Below, piece after piece: positions 55,601 to 63,334 of a stretch of DNA of 64,000 bases. This stretch comes from Secundilactobacillus silagincola (GTDB taxonomy: Bacteria > Bacillota > Bacilli > Lactobacillales > Lactobacillaceae), in contig NZ_BCMJ01000003.1 in assembly GCF_002583405.1 (NCBI RefSeq), positions 186,001 through 250,000 on the forward strand, written 5' to 3'. The position numbers and the translations under genes are program-made. Each line of letters starts with the position of its first letter. Within the stretch, counting starts at the first letter, position 1. The notes under the pieces are model-generated. The model made no database searches, was not told the origin of the DNA, and saw only the letters and a program-made list of their open reading frames with translations.

Positions 55601-56701
55601 ATGAATTATCAAGAACCATTTACCTTTCAATCTGGCTTTACGGTCAAAAATCGGCTAGTAATGCCACCAATGACCACCCTACAAAGTTTCTATGACGGTA
55701 CGATTACTTCTGATGAAATCAATTACTATGCCGAACGCGCACACGGTGTTGGTGCCGTAATCACGGGTGCTGCCAATGTGACCGACATGGGTAAGGGATG
55801 GCCTGGTGAACTCAGTATTGCTCACGATGAAGACTTACCGGGACTCACTAAATTAGCGAGTGCAATCAAAGCTCAAGGTGCCAAGGCGTTTGTTCAGATT
55901 TTTCATGCTGGACGGATGAGCCGCTTTGATGCCTTAAACGGACAACAGGCGATTTCTGCCAGTGCTGTAGCAGCACAACACCGTGACGGGTCACCAAAAA
56001 CGAGTACGCCACGGGAAATGACGTTAACTGAAATTCACGAAACAATTGACGCCTTTGGAACTGCCACTAAACGGGCAATTGAAGCTGGCTTTGATGGCGT
56101 GGAAATTCATGGTGCTAACCTTTATTTGATTCAGCAATTCTACTCACCGCAGTCCAACCAGCGAACCGATGAATATGGTGGGGATCGTACAGGCAGATTT
56201 ACATTTATCAAACAACTTCTCGATAGTGTTTTTAATGCAGTGAAGCAATATGCTGATCGGCCATTCGTAGTGGGTTATCGGTTCTCGCCAGAAGAATTTA
56301 CTACCCCTGGGATCACTTTAGAAGATACCTTTTACTTAGTGGACCAACTGGTCAAAACACCTCTGGATTATCTGCACGTCTCCTTAGATTCATTTGATCG
56401 TGTTGCACAATCGGATGACTATAAACAACAATCAATTTTGGCTTATTTGCACCAACACATTGCTGGGCAAAAACCATTAGTCGGCGTTGGTGGTGTGCGA
56501 ACTCGCCATGACGTTGAAACTTTGTTGAAGAATGCTGAATTTGCGGCAGTGGGTCAGCAACTGTTGTTCGACCCAACTTGGGTTCAAAAATTAGAGGCAG
56601 GGCAGGATGCAGATATGGTTACTGGCGATTTTACGGATGCTATTCAGTACATGCCGTTTAACCACCCGCTATATCAATTTTTAGTTCAGAGATACCAGTA
56701 G
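55601..56701 (+). CDS. Old yellow enzyme family NADH:flavin oxidoreductase
   Basis: A 366-residue OYE/NADH-flavin oxidoreductase TIM barrel. NRLVMPPMTTLQSF is the N-terminal FMN-contact region, VQIFHAGRMSR the phosphate/isoalloxazine area, and DGVEIHGANLYLIQQFYSPQ the active-site segment with His and Asn. Members reduce activated alkenes or 2-enoates. Strong site ATAGGAGG upstream. About 220 bases of non-coding sequence lie before it with only weak promoter candidates. Confidence 0.92.
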   Translation: MNYQEPFTFQSGFTVKNRLVMPPMTTLQSFYDGTITSDEINYYAERAHGVGAVITGAANVTDMGKGWPGELSIAHDEDLPGLTKLASAIKAQGAKAFVQIFHAGRMSRFDALNGQQAISASAVAAQHRDGSPKTSTPREMTLTEIHETIDAFGTATKRAIEAGFDGVEIHGANLYLIQQFYSPQSNQRTDEYGGDRTGRFTFIKQLLDSVFNAVKQYADRPFVVGYRFSPEEFTTPGITLEDTFYLVDQLVKTPLDYLHVSLDSFDRVAQSDDYKQQSILAYLHQHIAGQKPLVGVGGVRTRHDVETLLKNAEFAAVGQQLLFDPTWVQKLEAGQDADMVTGDFTDAIQYMPFNHPLYQFLVQRYQ

Positions 56702-56844
56702 ATCAGCGTTTATGAAAACTAGTTTATCCGAATGAAGATTAATTCACTTTGAATTGGTCTTTTTTAGTCCATTGGTCTATATGTTTCTCGACGATTCATG
56801 GTAAACTATAGTTACTATCATTTTTCGTAAAGAAGGGGCTAATA

Positions 56845-57570
56845 ATGTCAGAAACTGTATTGATTACTGGCGCAAATAAGGGTATCGGTTTTGAGATTGC
56901 ACGTCAGCTGGGACAAAAAGGCTGGACGATTCTATTAGGTGCCCGGAATAAGGAGCGGGGATTAGCTGCCGTTAATAAATTACAGGCTGTTGGTGTGACG
57001 GTGGAGTTAGTGATGATTGACCTTAACGATTTAGAAACCATCCATGTTGCGGCGGATAAAATTGCTAACGTTCATCCGGAACTCAAAGTATTAGTTAACA
57101 ACGCGGGTATTCCCGGTGACATGGAAGCTGAACCACTTGAGACAAAAACAACAGATCTACAGGCAACTTTAGATGTGAATGTAACGGGTAACTTTGAACT
57201 GATCAAGTCATTTACACCGATTCTACAGAAAAATCATGGTCGAATCGTTAATATGACTATTCCAGCGACAGGTAACCGGTTCTTTCATCCGTTTGCGTAC
57301 TGCGTCAGCAAGTCAGCACTTAACCAAATGACCAAGATGTTTGGCGACAGTTTTAAGTCTCAACATATTCCAGTGGAAATTTTTGGTGCCGTACCAGGCG
57401 GAGTTACCACTGATTTGAATCATCATATGGACAACCGTTTCATGCGCTCAGTAGAAGACGGGGCAGGTTCGGTAGTTAAATTAATTCTGGACCATCATAA
57501 TCATCAGGGCAAAATAATGGTGCGTTTTGGTGGCTTGAAGTTGGTTAAAAAGGTCATCGTGGGACATTAA
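56845..57570 (+). CDS. Short-chain dehydrogenase/reductase
   Basis: A 241-residue classical SDR. TGANKGIGFEIARQL is the cofactor-binding TGxxxGIG, LVNNAGIPG the NNAG motif, and the active site YxxxK is FAYCVSKSALNQ (Tyr and Lys four apart). The end carries a short hydrophobic tail. The substrate is unknown. Upstream, AACTATAGTT (near 56803) is a short palindrome in the promoter area. Confidence 0.9.
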   Translation: MSETVLITGANKGIGFEIARQLGQKGWTILLGARNKERGLAAVNKLQAVGVTVELVMIDLNDLETIHVAADKIANVHPELKVLVNNAGIPGDMEAEPLETKTTDLQATLDVNVTGNFELIKSFTPILQKNHGRIVNMTIPATGNRFFHPFAYCVSKSALNQMTKMFGDSFKSQHIPVEIFGAVPGGVTTDLNHHMDNRFMRSVEDGAGSVVKLILDHHNHQGKIMVRFGGLKLVKKVIVGH

Positions 57571-57712
57571 TGTGTTGGGGATAGGTAAGTAGTGGTTGTT
57601 TGGCTAACTAGTGAAAAGTTACTTTAACCTACTAACCAAACCACAAAAACCACCATACCATAGGGGATCAATATCTCCGCACCAACAAAAAAATGTCCTA
57701 TATTTCTATAAC

Positions 57713-57756
57713 AGCGTTTCAAGAAGTCAATTAAGATTATCTTGAAACGCTTTTTT
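57713..57756 (+). terminator. Rho-independent terminator in gene-poor stretch
   Basis: AGCGTTTCAAGA (57713-57724) pairs exactly with TCTTGAAACGCT (57740-57751), followed by six T. Confidence 0.9.
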
Positions 57757-57922
57757 GACCCAGAAAATCAGTCGAAATGTAGGCGATAACTGGTAAAATT
57801 CTGGACCCTTAAACGTGACCAAAGTAGTTTGACCACCGTGACCCAGTAACCACTGAACAGATTTTGGTACCAGTTTAAAAACAGCCCAAAAGGGAATTTA
57901 CCAAAAATAATTTAAAATTTAC

Positions 57923-57953
57923 TTGCCTTGCAGTAACTTGAAGGTAATAGACT
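57923..57953 (+). promoter_or_regulatory. MerR-type promoter and operator A
   Basis: TTGCCT (57923-57928), a 19-bp spacer and TAGACT (57948-57953). The operator CCTTGCAGTAACTTGAAGG (57926-57944) is an imperfect palindrome inside the spacer. It resembles operator B at 59993-60011. A 19-bp spacer is the hallmark of MerR-activated promoters. Confidence 0.75.
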
Positions 57954-57987
57954 AAGGGTAATCATTTCGGAAATGGAGAAATCAGAT

Positions 57988-58122
57988 ATGGTAAAAGTTC
58001 TTATCATTGGTGCCACTGGCTCAGTGGGTCGAGTAACTCGGTGGTATTTTCTCGATTACACGACTGATGAACTCATACTGATGTCCAATTCCCATGACAG
58101 TTTAGGTATCAATCGCGCGTAA
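57988..58122 (+). pseudogene. Truncated NAD(P)-binding SDR remnant
   Basis: A frame of 44 residues beginning MVKVLIIGATGSVGRVTR, the glycine-rich nucleotide-binding start of an atypical SDR, with its own AATGGAGAA site. It stops at TAA 58120-58122 just after one beta-alpha-beta unit, at a point (SNSHDSLGINRA) where the intact paralog at 58172 continues for 170 more residues. It has the look of a deletion remnant; a very small functional protein is unlikely. Confidence 0.7.
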
Positions 58123-58171
58123 TCGTGCGCGTTAAAGGGATATCATTGCAACTGAAAGGAAGTTAAGAAAC

Positions 58172-58822
58172 ATGAAATTATTAATTTTAGCAGCAAACGG
58201 GCGTATCGCGCAGCTTGTAGAACAACGAATTTTAAATGAGGACCAATTTAGCGATGTTGAAGTAACGTTATTTTTACGCAATCCAGAACGTTTAGACGAT
58301 TTAGCCAGCAATCCTCGTGTCACATTAATCGATGGCAGTCTAGATGATGCCAAAGCAGTTAATCAAGCCATGGCTGGACAAGACATGGTATTTGTGGCGG
58401 TAGTGGATCATTCAAACAATAATTTGTGGACCCAAAATGTCATTTCTGCAATGAATAATAATGGTGTTTCACGCGTCATCTCGTCTAATTTCTTGGGCAT
58501 TTACAACGAAGTTCCCGGCGAATTTGGAAAATGGAACGCGGACTTCTTGGTCAATGATATGGCCGGTGCCCAACGTACCGATAAACTACTTGCAGATTCT
58601 GGTCTGGATTACACCACCATCCGGATTCCCTGGTTAAACGACCGGGATGAAGTTAAGTATACGGTGACTCACAAAGATGAACCCTACGTTGGTGTTTCTG
58701 CATCCCGGCAAAGTATTGCTGATCTTGTTTTAAAGATGGTTGCCGATCCGACATATGGCAACAAGGATAGCTTAGGCTTAGCCGACCCAGATACTGAAGG
58801 ATCCACCCGACCAGTCTACTAA
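58172..58822 (+). CDS. NAD(P)H-binding atypical SDR (NmrA-like)
   Basis: A 216-residue NAD(P)-binding protein starting MKLLILAANGRIAQLVEQ, with the atypical SDR glycine motif, LFLRNPERLDDL, and VSRVISSNFLGIYNE in the middle. The YxxxK catalytic pair is not evident, as in NmrA-like members that sense or use NAD(P)H. Follows the truncated paralog; alcohol dehydrogenase follows by 14 bases, so they share the MerR-type promoter at 57923. Confidence 0.85.
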   Translation: MKLLILAANGRIAQLVEQRILNEDQFSDVEVTLFLRNPERLDDLASNPRVTLIDGSLDDAKAVNQAMAGQDMVFVAVVDHSNNNLWTQNVISAMNNNGVSRVISSNFLGIYNEVPGEFGKWNADFLVNDMAGAQRTDKLLADSGLDYTTIRIPWLNDRDEVKYTVTHKDEPYVGVSASRQSIADLVLKMVADPTYGNKDSLGLADPDTEGSTRPVY

Positions 58823-58836
58823 AAGGAGAATTCAAC

Positions 58837-59877
58837 ATGAAAACAGCAGTCTTTGAAGAACCCGGCAAAGTCAGAATTTATGAATTAGATAAACCAGTTG
58901 TCAAGAATCCAACGGACGCGGTACTTAGAATTGTTCGTGCCTGCGTATGCGGTTCAGATCTTTGGTGGTACCGTGGTATTTCCAACCGAGACCACAATAC
59001 CCCAGTTGGGCACGAAGCAATCGGCGTGGTTGAATCAGTGGGCTCAGAAGTCACCAGTGTGAAGCCTGGGGACTTTGTTATCGCACCATTTTCTCATGGT
59101 TGTGGACATTGTGCGGCTTGTTTAGCAGGCTTTGATGGGGATTGCACTAATCGGACTGATACAGAAGTTGTCGGTTACCAAAGCGAATATCTACGGTTTA
59201 AGAACGCACAATGGGCCTTGGTAAAAATCCCGGGTCAACCTTCCGATTACACAGATGAACAACTCAACGATTTATTGACCTTAGCGGACGTCATGGCAAC
59301 TGGTTACCACGCTGCTCACATGGCTGAAGTTAAGCCCAACGACACGGTGGTGGTAATGGGCGACGGTGCGGTTGGTCTATGTGGTGTGATTGCAGCTAGG
59401 TTACATGGTGCTACACGGATCATTGCCATGAGCCGACATGAAGATCGTCAAAAGCTGGCACGTGAATTTGGTGCTACTGATATTGTTGCGGAGCGTGGTG
59501 ATGAGGCCGTTGCTAAAGTGATGGATCTGACCAATGGTGCTGGTGTGGATGCCGTGCTGGAATGTGTTGGAACTGAACAATCTGTTGATACGGCGGTTAA
59601 AGTAGGCCGTCCAGGTGCGGTTGTGGGTCGCGTTGGTGTACCACAAAAATCAGACATGAATACTAACCAATTGTTCTGGCACAACATCGGTTTACGTGGT
59701 GGCATCGCTGCTGTCACGACTTACGACCGAGAAGTATTATTGGATGCTGTTTTAAAGGGTGACATTCACCCAGGCAAGGTCTTCACAAAACGCTTCTCAT
59801 TGGATGACATTCAATCTGCGTATGAGGCCATGGATCACCGTGAAGCCATTAAATCACTAGTCATCGTGAGCGAGTAA
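58837..59877 (+). CDS. Zinc-dependent alcohol dehydrogenase family protein
   Basis: A 346-residue medium-chain dehydrogenase/reductase. Catalytic zinc ligands: Cys38 in CVCGSD and His59-Glu60 in VGHEAIGVVESVG. Structural zinc cysteines 89, 92, 95 and 103 occur in GCGHCAACLAGFDGDC. The cofactor fold is VVMGDGAVGLCGVIAAR. Likely reduces aldehydes or ketones with NAD(P)H. Second gene of the SDR-adh unit; the terminator follows. Confidence 0.93.
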   Translation: MKTAVFEEPGKVRIYELDKPVVKNPTDAVLRIVRACVCGSDLWWYRGISNRDHNTPVGHEAIGVVESVGSEVTSVKPGDFVIAPFSHGCGHCAACLAGFDGDCTNRTDTEVVGYQSEYLRFKNAQWALVKIPGQPSDYTDEQLNDLLTLADVMATGYHAAHMAEVKPNDTVVVMGDGAVGLCGVIAARLHGATRIIAMSRHEDRQKLAREFGATDIVAERGDEAVAKVMDLTNGAGVDAVLECVGTEQSVDTAVKVGRPGAVVGRVGVPQKSDMNTNQLFWHNIGLRGGIAAVTTYDREVLLDAVLKGDIHPGKVFTKRFSLDDIQSAYEAMDHREAIKSLVIVSE

Positions 59878-59898
59878 AGCTAGATAGTAGAAACATGT

Positions 59899-59930
59899 AA
59901 CCGGCAGATGATAAATTTGCCGGTTTTAAT
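59899..59930 (+). terminator. Terminator after adh
   Basis: AACCGGCA (59899-59906) and TGCCGGTT (59918-59925), then TT. Confidence 0.65.
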
Positions 59931-59989
59931 ATAATACGAAGTTGGAAGCTTTAACGACTCAATTTATTTAAATTTTTTGCAAATTATGC

Positions 59990-60020
59990 TTGCCTTGAAG
60001 TTACTTCAAGGGTCTAACAT
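59990..60020 (+). promoter_or_regulatory. MerR-type promoter and operator B
   Basis: TTGCCT (59990-59995), 19-bp spacer, TAACAT (60015-60020). The operator CCTTGAAGTTACTTCAAGG (59993-60011) is a perfect 9-1-9 palindrome. It precedes the MFS-merR pair, and so is probably the autoregulated promoter. Confidence 0.85.
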
Positions 60021-60068
60021 CATTTTTTGTACTTAACAAATAAAATGATGAAAGCACAGGTTTAATTA

Positions 60069-61394
60069 ATGAAACAAGCAAGATTTGGCATTGTATTGCC
60101 AATTATTTTAATCAGTTATTTTATGATTCTTTTGGATAACTCAATCGTTTTTACCAGCACGGTCAAAATGGCTGCTGACTTATCTTTGGATGCCCCAACG
60201 CTCTCTTGGGTTACTAACGCGTATGCGTTAACTTTTGGCGGTTTATTACTGCTTGGTGGACGTGCTGGTGATGTTTTTGGTCGACGGAAGGTTTTCTTGG
60301 TTGGCCTCGTAATTTTTAGTATCGGCTCATTACTGGTTGGTCTATCAGTCAACGGTGCAATGTTAATTGCCATGCGAGCTCTACAAGGTACCGGTTCCGC
60401 AATTTTAGCACCAACAACATTAGCACTACTAATGGACAGCTATAACGGCGTGATGCGAACCCATGCCATTGTGTATTATGGTGCAACTGGTGGTCTGGGC
60501 GCTAGTTTTGGTCTCGTCATTGGCGGTTTAATTGCCAGTTATCTTTCCTGGCGAATTGGTTTCTTACTAAACGTTCCCATCGGTATTTTAATGGCCATCT
60601 TAACCATTAAGTTCGTGCCGAAAAGCGAACCATCCAATGGTAAAATCGATTGGTTGGGTGCTATCTTGTCAGTTCTCGGAATTGTGGCTATTATTTACAG
60701 TATTAATGGCGCCACTTATCCAGTGCCAACGTTAGTGATTGGCGTTGTTTTGATGCTGGCCTTCATCTGGCAAGAACAACGAGCTGTCGAACCATTAATG
60801 CCGCTCAAGCTTTTCAAAGACCGCGAGCGCAGTAGTGCTTATCTGGCGCGATTCTTCTTTCTCGGCGCCATGATTTCGTACTTCTTCTTAACACCGCAGG
60901 CCATGCAAAATGTTTATCACTTTACACCGTTGCTAGCCGCACTGGGATTCTTGCCAGAAACGGTACCTCAATTTATCTTTGCCACGCTGGTCTCGCGTTT
61001 GAACGCGCGTTTCTCAAATACGCAAATTATGATTGCTGGAACATTGATCACCACCATTGGATTATTAATGGCCGCCATTATGAAGGTTCAAAGTGGGTAC
61101 CTACTAGCTATTGCGATTCCGATGGTCATTATTGGAATCGGACAGGGGTTCGCATTAAGCACCCTGACTGTCTCCGGGGTAGCAAACACAGATCCAGAAA
61201 TTGCCGGATCAGCTTCCGGAGTCGTCAACACGGTACACCAGATCGGTAGTTCCGCTGGGCTATCGGTTATCACGATGTTGACAGCAAGCATCAACAATCC
61301 CGTCATTTCTTATAACCATTCACTGATGATTATGTTTGCCTTCATGGTGGTTGCGTTGCTCTCAACGATCAATATTGCCTTTACAAAGAAATAG
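60069..61394 (+). CDS. MFS drug exporter, DHA2 (EmrB/QacA) type
   Basis: A 441-residue major facilitator with 12 to 14 hydrophobic helices. Motif D1-like LLDNSIVFTST in helix 1, motif A GGRAGDVFGRRKVF between helices 2 and 3, and motif C-like GATGGLGASFGLVIGG in helix 5 place it with proton-driven multidrug exporters. Cotranscribed with the MerR gene, which begins 11 bases after its stop and overlaps nothing. Likely exports a toxic compound sensed by MerR. Confidence 0.92.
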   Translation: MKQARFGIVLPIILISYFMILLDNSIVFTSTVKMAADLSLDAPTLSWVTNAYALTFGGLLLLGGRAGDVFGRRKVFLVGLVIFSIGSLLVGLSVNGAMLIAMRALQGTGSAILAPTTLALLMDSYNGVMRTHAIVYYGATGGLGASFGLVIGGLIASYLSWRIGFLLNVPIGILMAILTIKFVPKSEPSNGKIDWLGAILSVLGIVAIIYSINGATYPVPTLVIGVVLMLAFIWQEQRAVEPLMPLKLFKDRERSSAYLARFFFLGAMISYFFLTPQAMQNVYHFTPLLAALGFLPETVPQFIFATLVSRLNARFSNTQIMIAGTLITTIGLLMAAIMKVQSGYLLAIAIPMVIIGIGQGFALSTLTVSGVANTDPEIAGSASGVVNTVHQIGSSAGLSVITMLTASINNPVISYNHSLMIMFAFMVVALLSTINIAFTKK

Positions 61395-61405
61395 GAGGAT
61401 TTAAA

Positions 61406-61816
61406 ATGAACATTAAAGAAGCGAGTGAAAAAACTGGAGTCTCATCCGCAGCAATTCGTTACTACGAAAAAGAGGGTCTCATCCCACCGATTGATAGGAC
61501 TGATACTGGTAACCGTGACATTGACGCGCGGATTATAAGACGGATCAAATTTGCTCGACAAATGCGCTCAGCAGGGATGTCGATTGAAAATCTTCGACGC
61601 TATATTCAGTTATTCGATGCCCAGGAAGATAACACCAAGGAGCAAATTGATTTGCTGCAAGAACAACTGACTGAAATGGAAGAAAGGCGGGACGATATTC
61701 AAGTAGCCATTGACCATTTGCATTACAAGTTGGATCACTATGATGATCACATGGCGACTACTGAAGAAGAGTTACGCCAGATTGAAAAAGAACATGACTC
61801 AAAAGCCGGTAAATAA
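61406..61816 (+). CDS. MerR family transcriptional regulator
   Basis: A 136-residue MerR regulator. The N-terminal helix-turn-helix MNIKEASEKTGVSSAAIRYY, EKEGLIPPI and the second HTH helix RRIKFARQMRSAGMSIENLRR are standard, followed by a long coiled coil (residues about 75-130) for dimerisation. It has no cysteine, so thiol or metal-thiolate sensing as in AdhR/NmlR or CueR is excluded. The likely targets are the two 19-bp-spacer promoters at 57923 and 59990. Confidence 0.94.
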   Translation: MNIKEASEKTGVSSAAIRYYEKEGLIPPIDRTDTGNRDIDARIIRRIKFARQMRSAGMSIENLRRYIQLFDAQEDNTKEQIDLLQEQLTEMEERRDDIQVAIDHLHYKLDHYDDHMATTEEELRQIEKEHDSKAGK

Positions 61817-61880
61817 TCACCAAATGGCAAATTTAAGTGTTTGCCGGATCAGAAAGTTGTGCTAGATAAATACATCAAGG

Positions 61881-61914
61881 GCCATAGCAGTTATGTCTGC
61901 TATGGCTCTTTTAA
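61881..61914 (+). terminator. Terminator after merR
   Basis: GCCATAGCAG (61883-61892) and CTGCTATGGC (61899-61908) with loop TTATGT, followed by TCTTTT. Confidence 0.85.
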
Positions 61915-61937
61915 CACAATCGAAACCACAAATGGAT

Positions 61938-62459
61938 TTACTTCTTTAAAAAGTCCTGTGCCCACCAACCGTAGACAGGGCTTAACCCCAGAGTAAAAGT
62001 AGCGATAAACAGTTCAGAGAGATAATTAACAGACAGATTATGGTCAAAGATGTAGCTAATTGCAAGCTGCAAAACAAATAACATGAGATTCATGTATACT
62101 GCAAACGTGAGTGTAAACAGCCAAAAAATAAAATTACCTTTGCCCCATTTCGAATGATGACCAAAATGAACGAATAGGTAAGAACCTATAATCCCAAACC
62201 GATATCGAACCATTCTTAAATAGTGTAAATCCTGTGAATCTGCCTGAAATTTTGTCATCAGATCTTGATCCCCCTTTAGTAGAGTGTCCAGTGAAATATG
62301 GTACAACTCACTGATTTTAATGAGGGTTGGTATGTCCGGATAATTATTGCCGTTTTCCCAGTTTGAAATGGCTTGGCGGGTGACGTTGAGTAATTCGGCT
62401 GCTTGCTACTGAGTTAAACCCAATGATTTGCGTTGTGCCTTTAACTTATCTTTTAACAT
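61938..62459 (-). pseudogene. XRE-family HTH / membrane protein gene with an in-frame amber codon
   Basis: Read from ATG 62457-62459, the frame starts MLKDKLKAQRKSLGLTQ, then TAG (62406-62408), then QAAELLNVTRQAISNWENGN and on through YPDIPTLIKISELYHISLDT to a C-terminal part with two hydrophobic helices (FIFWLFTLTFAVYMNLMLFVL and LSELFIATFTLGLSPVYGWW). The TAG stands where an XRE helix-turn-helix normally has Gln or Glu in LTQxQAAELL. A good GAGG site and a minus-strand TATAAT (62496-62501) precede it. Without the stop the protein would have 173 residues. One base change (CAG or GAG to TAG) explains it; a downstream ATG could give only the C-terminal part. Confidence 0.8.
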
Positions 62460-62662
62460 GCTCATCCTCACCTCTATTATTCATTCATTAATGCTATTAT
62501 ACTAGCAAGCAGTCGTTACAGCACGACAGCGTTTCTTGCATCCGCGGTATGGCGGGAATTTACGTTATTCTTGCCAAGACTTTATGATGGAATTTAACAG
62601 TTAATCCTTGTTTCCGCAAACCTCAAGCCATAAGCTTAAGTTAAGAAGTGGAGGTGAGCACC

Positions 62663-63334
62663 ATGAAAACCATTCTGATTGTTGAAGATAGCGACGACAT
62701 GCAAGGACTCTTAACCAGTATGCTGTCAGCTGAATACCAAGTTGTGAGTGCGTATTCAGGTACTGAGGGCTTGATGCTATTTGAGAAGTATCCCGTATCG
62801 TTGATTCTGTTAGACCGCTTGCTACCTGGAAAAAGCGGGGATGAGGTGCTGCAAATCATTCGTCAGACTTCCCAAGTGCCTATCATCATGTTGACGGCAT
62901 TAGATGAAGCCAGTGATATCGCCGATCTATTGGTGGCAGGCGCCAACGACTATGTAACGAAACCCTTTGATATCAATGTATTGAAAGCTCGGATTATGGT
63001 ACAGCTACGGCCAACAGGGACTGATATCACTGATGAACAACCCCTTACTTACCAGCAGTTAACACTGTACCCACATGAGTTCATGGTGAAACGTGGCACT
63101 GCCAGCTGTTCACTGAAGAAAAAGGAATGTGAAATCTTAAAATTACTATTTATGAACCCGCAACAAATTTTTACTCGAGAACAACTCTATGAACAAGTTT
63201 GGCAGACGCCTTATTTAGGGGATGAAAATACGATCAATGTTCACCTCAGTAATTTACGAAATAAGTTAGCAAAATTAGACTCAGAGCATACCTATATTGA
63301 GACCATCTGGGGAATTGGGGTGCGGTTAGCATGA
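62663..63334 (+). CDS. OmpR/PhoB-family response regulator
   Basis: A 223-residue two-component response regulator. The receiver domain has acidic residues at VEDSDD, the phosphoacceptor Asp51 in SLILLDRLLPGKSG, a switch Thr in IIMLTALDEA and Lys in YVTKPFD. The C-terminal winged helix includes CSLKKKECEILKLLFMNPQQ and DENTINVHLSNLRNKLAKL. ATG 62663 follows GGAGGTGAG. The kinase starts inside its stop (ATGA overlap). The signal is unknown. Confidence 0.94.
   Translation: MKTILIVEDSDDMQGLLTSMLSAEYQVVSAYSGTEGLMLFEKYPVSLILLDRLLPGKSGDEVLQIIRQTSQVPIIMLTALDEASDIADLLVAGANDYVTKPFDINVLKARIMVQLRPTGTDITDEQPLTYQQLTLYPHEFMVKRGTASCSLKKKECEILKLLFMNPQQIFTREQLYEQVWQTPYLGDENTINVHLSNLRNKLAKLDSEHTYIETIWGIGVRLA

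Larger units (their letters stand above)
57571..57987 (+). other. Gene-poor stretch with hairpins and a MerR-type promoter
   Basis: A 417-base region without a convincing gene. It holds an imperfect inverted repeat around 57588-57652 (GTTTGGCTAACTAG against CTACTAACCAAACC), a clear terminator at 57713-57756, and near its end a promoter with a 19-bp spacer (57923-57953). The terminator stands 140 bases after the nearest upstream gene. Confidence 0.6.

Noticed and set aside
56798-56815. AACTATAGTT palindrome before the SDR at 56845 as a regulator site
   Set aside because: Only 10 bases, A/T-rich and with no second copy or linked regulator; chance is likely.
61938-62306. Independent gene of 122 residues starting at ATG 62306 region
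   Set aside because: The sequence continues upstream into an XRE helix-turn-helix interrupted by one TAG, so this is the 3' part of a broken gene.
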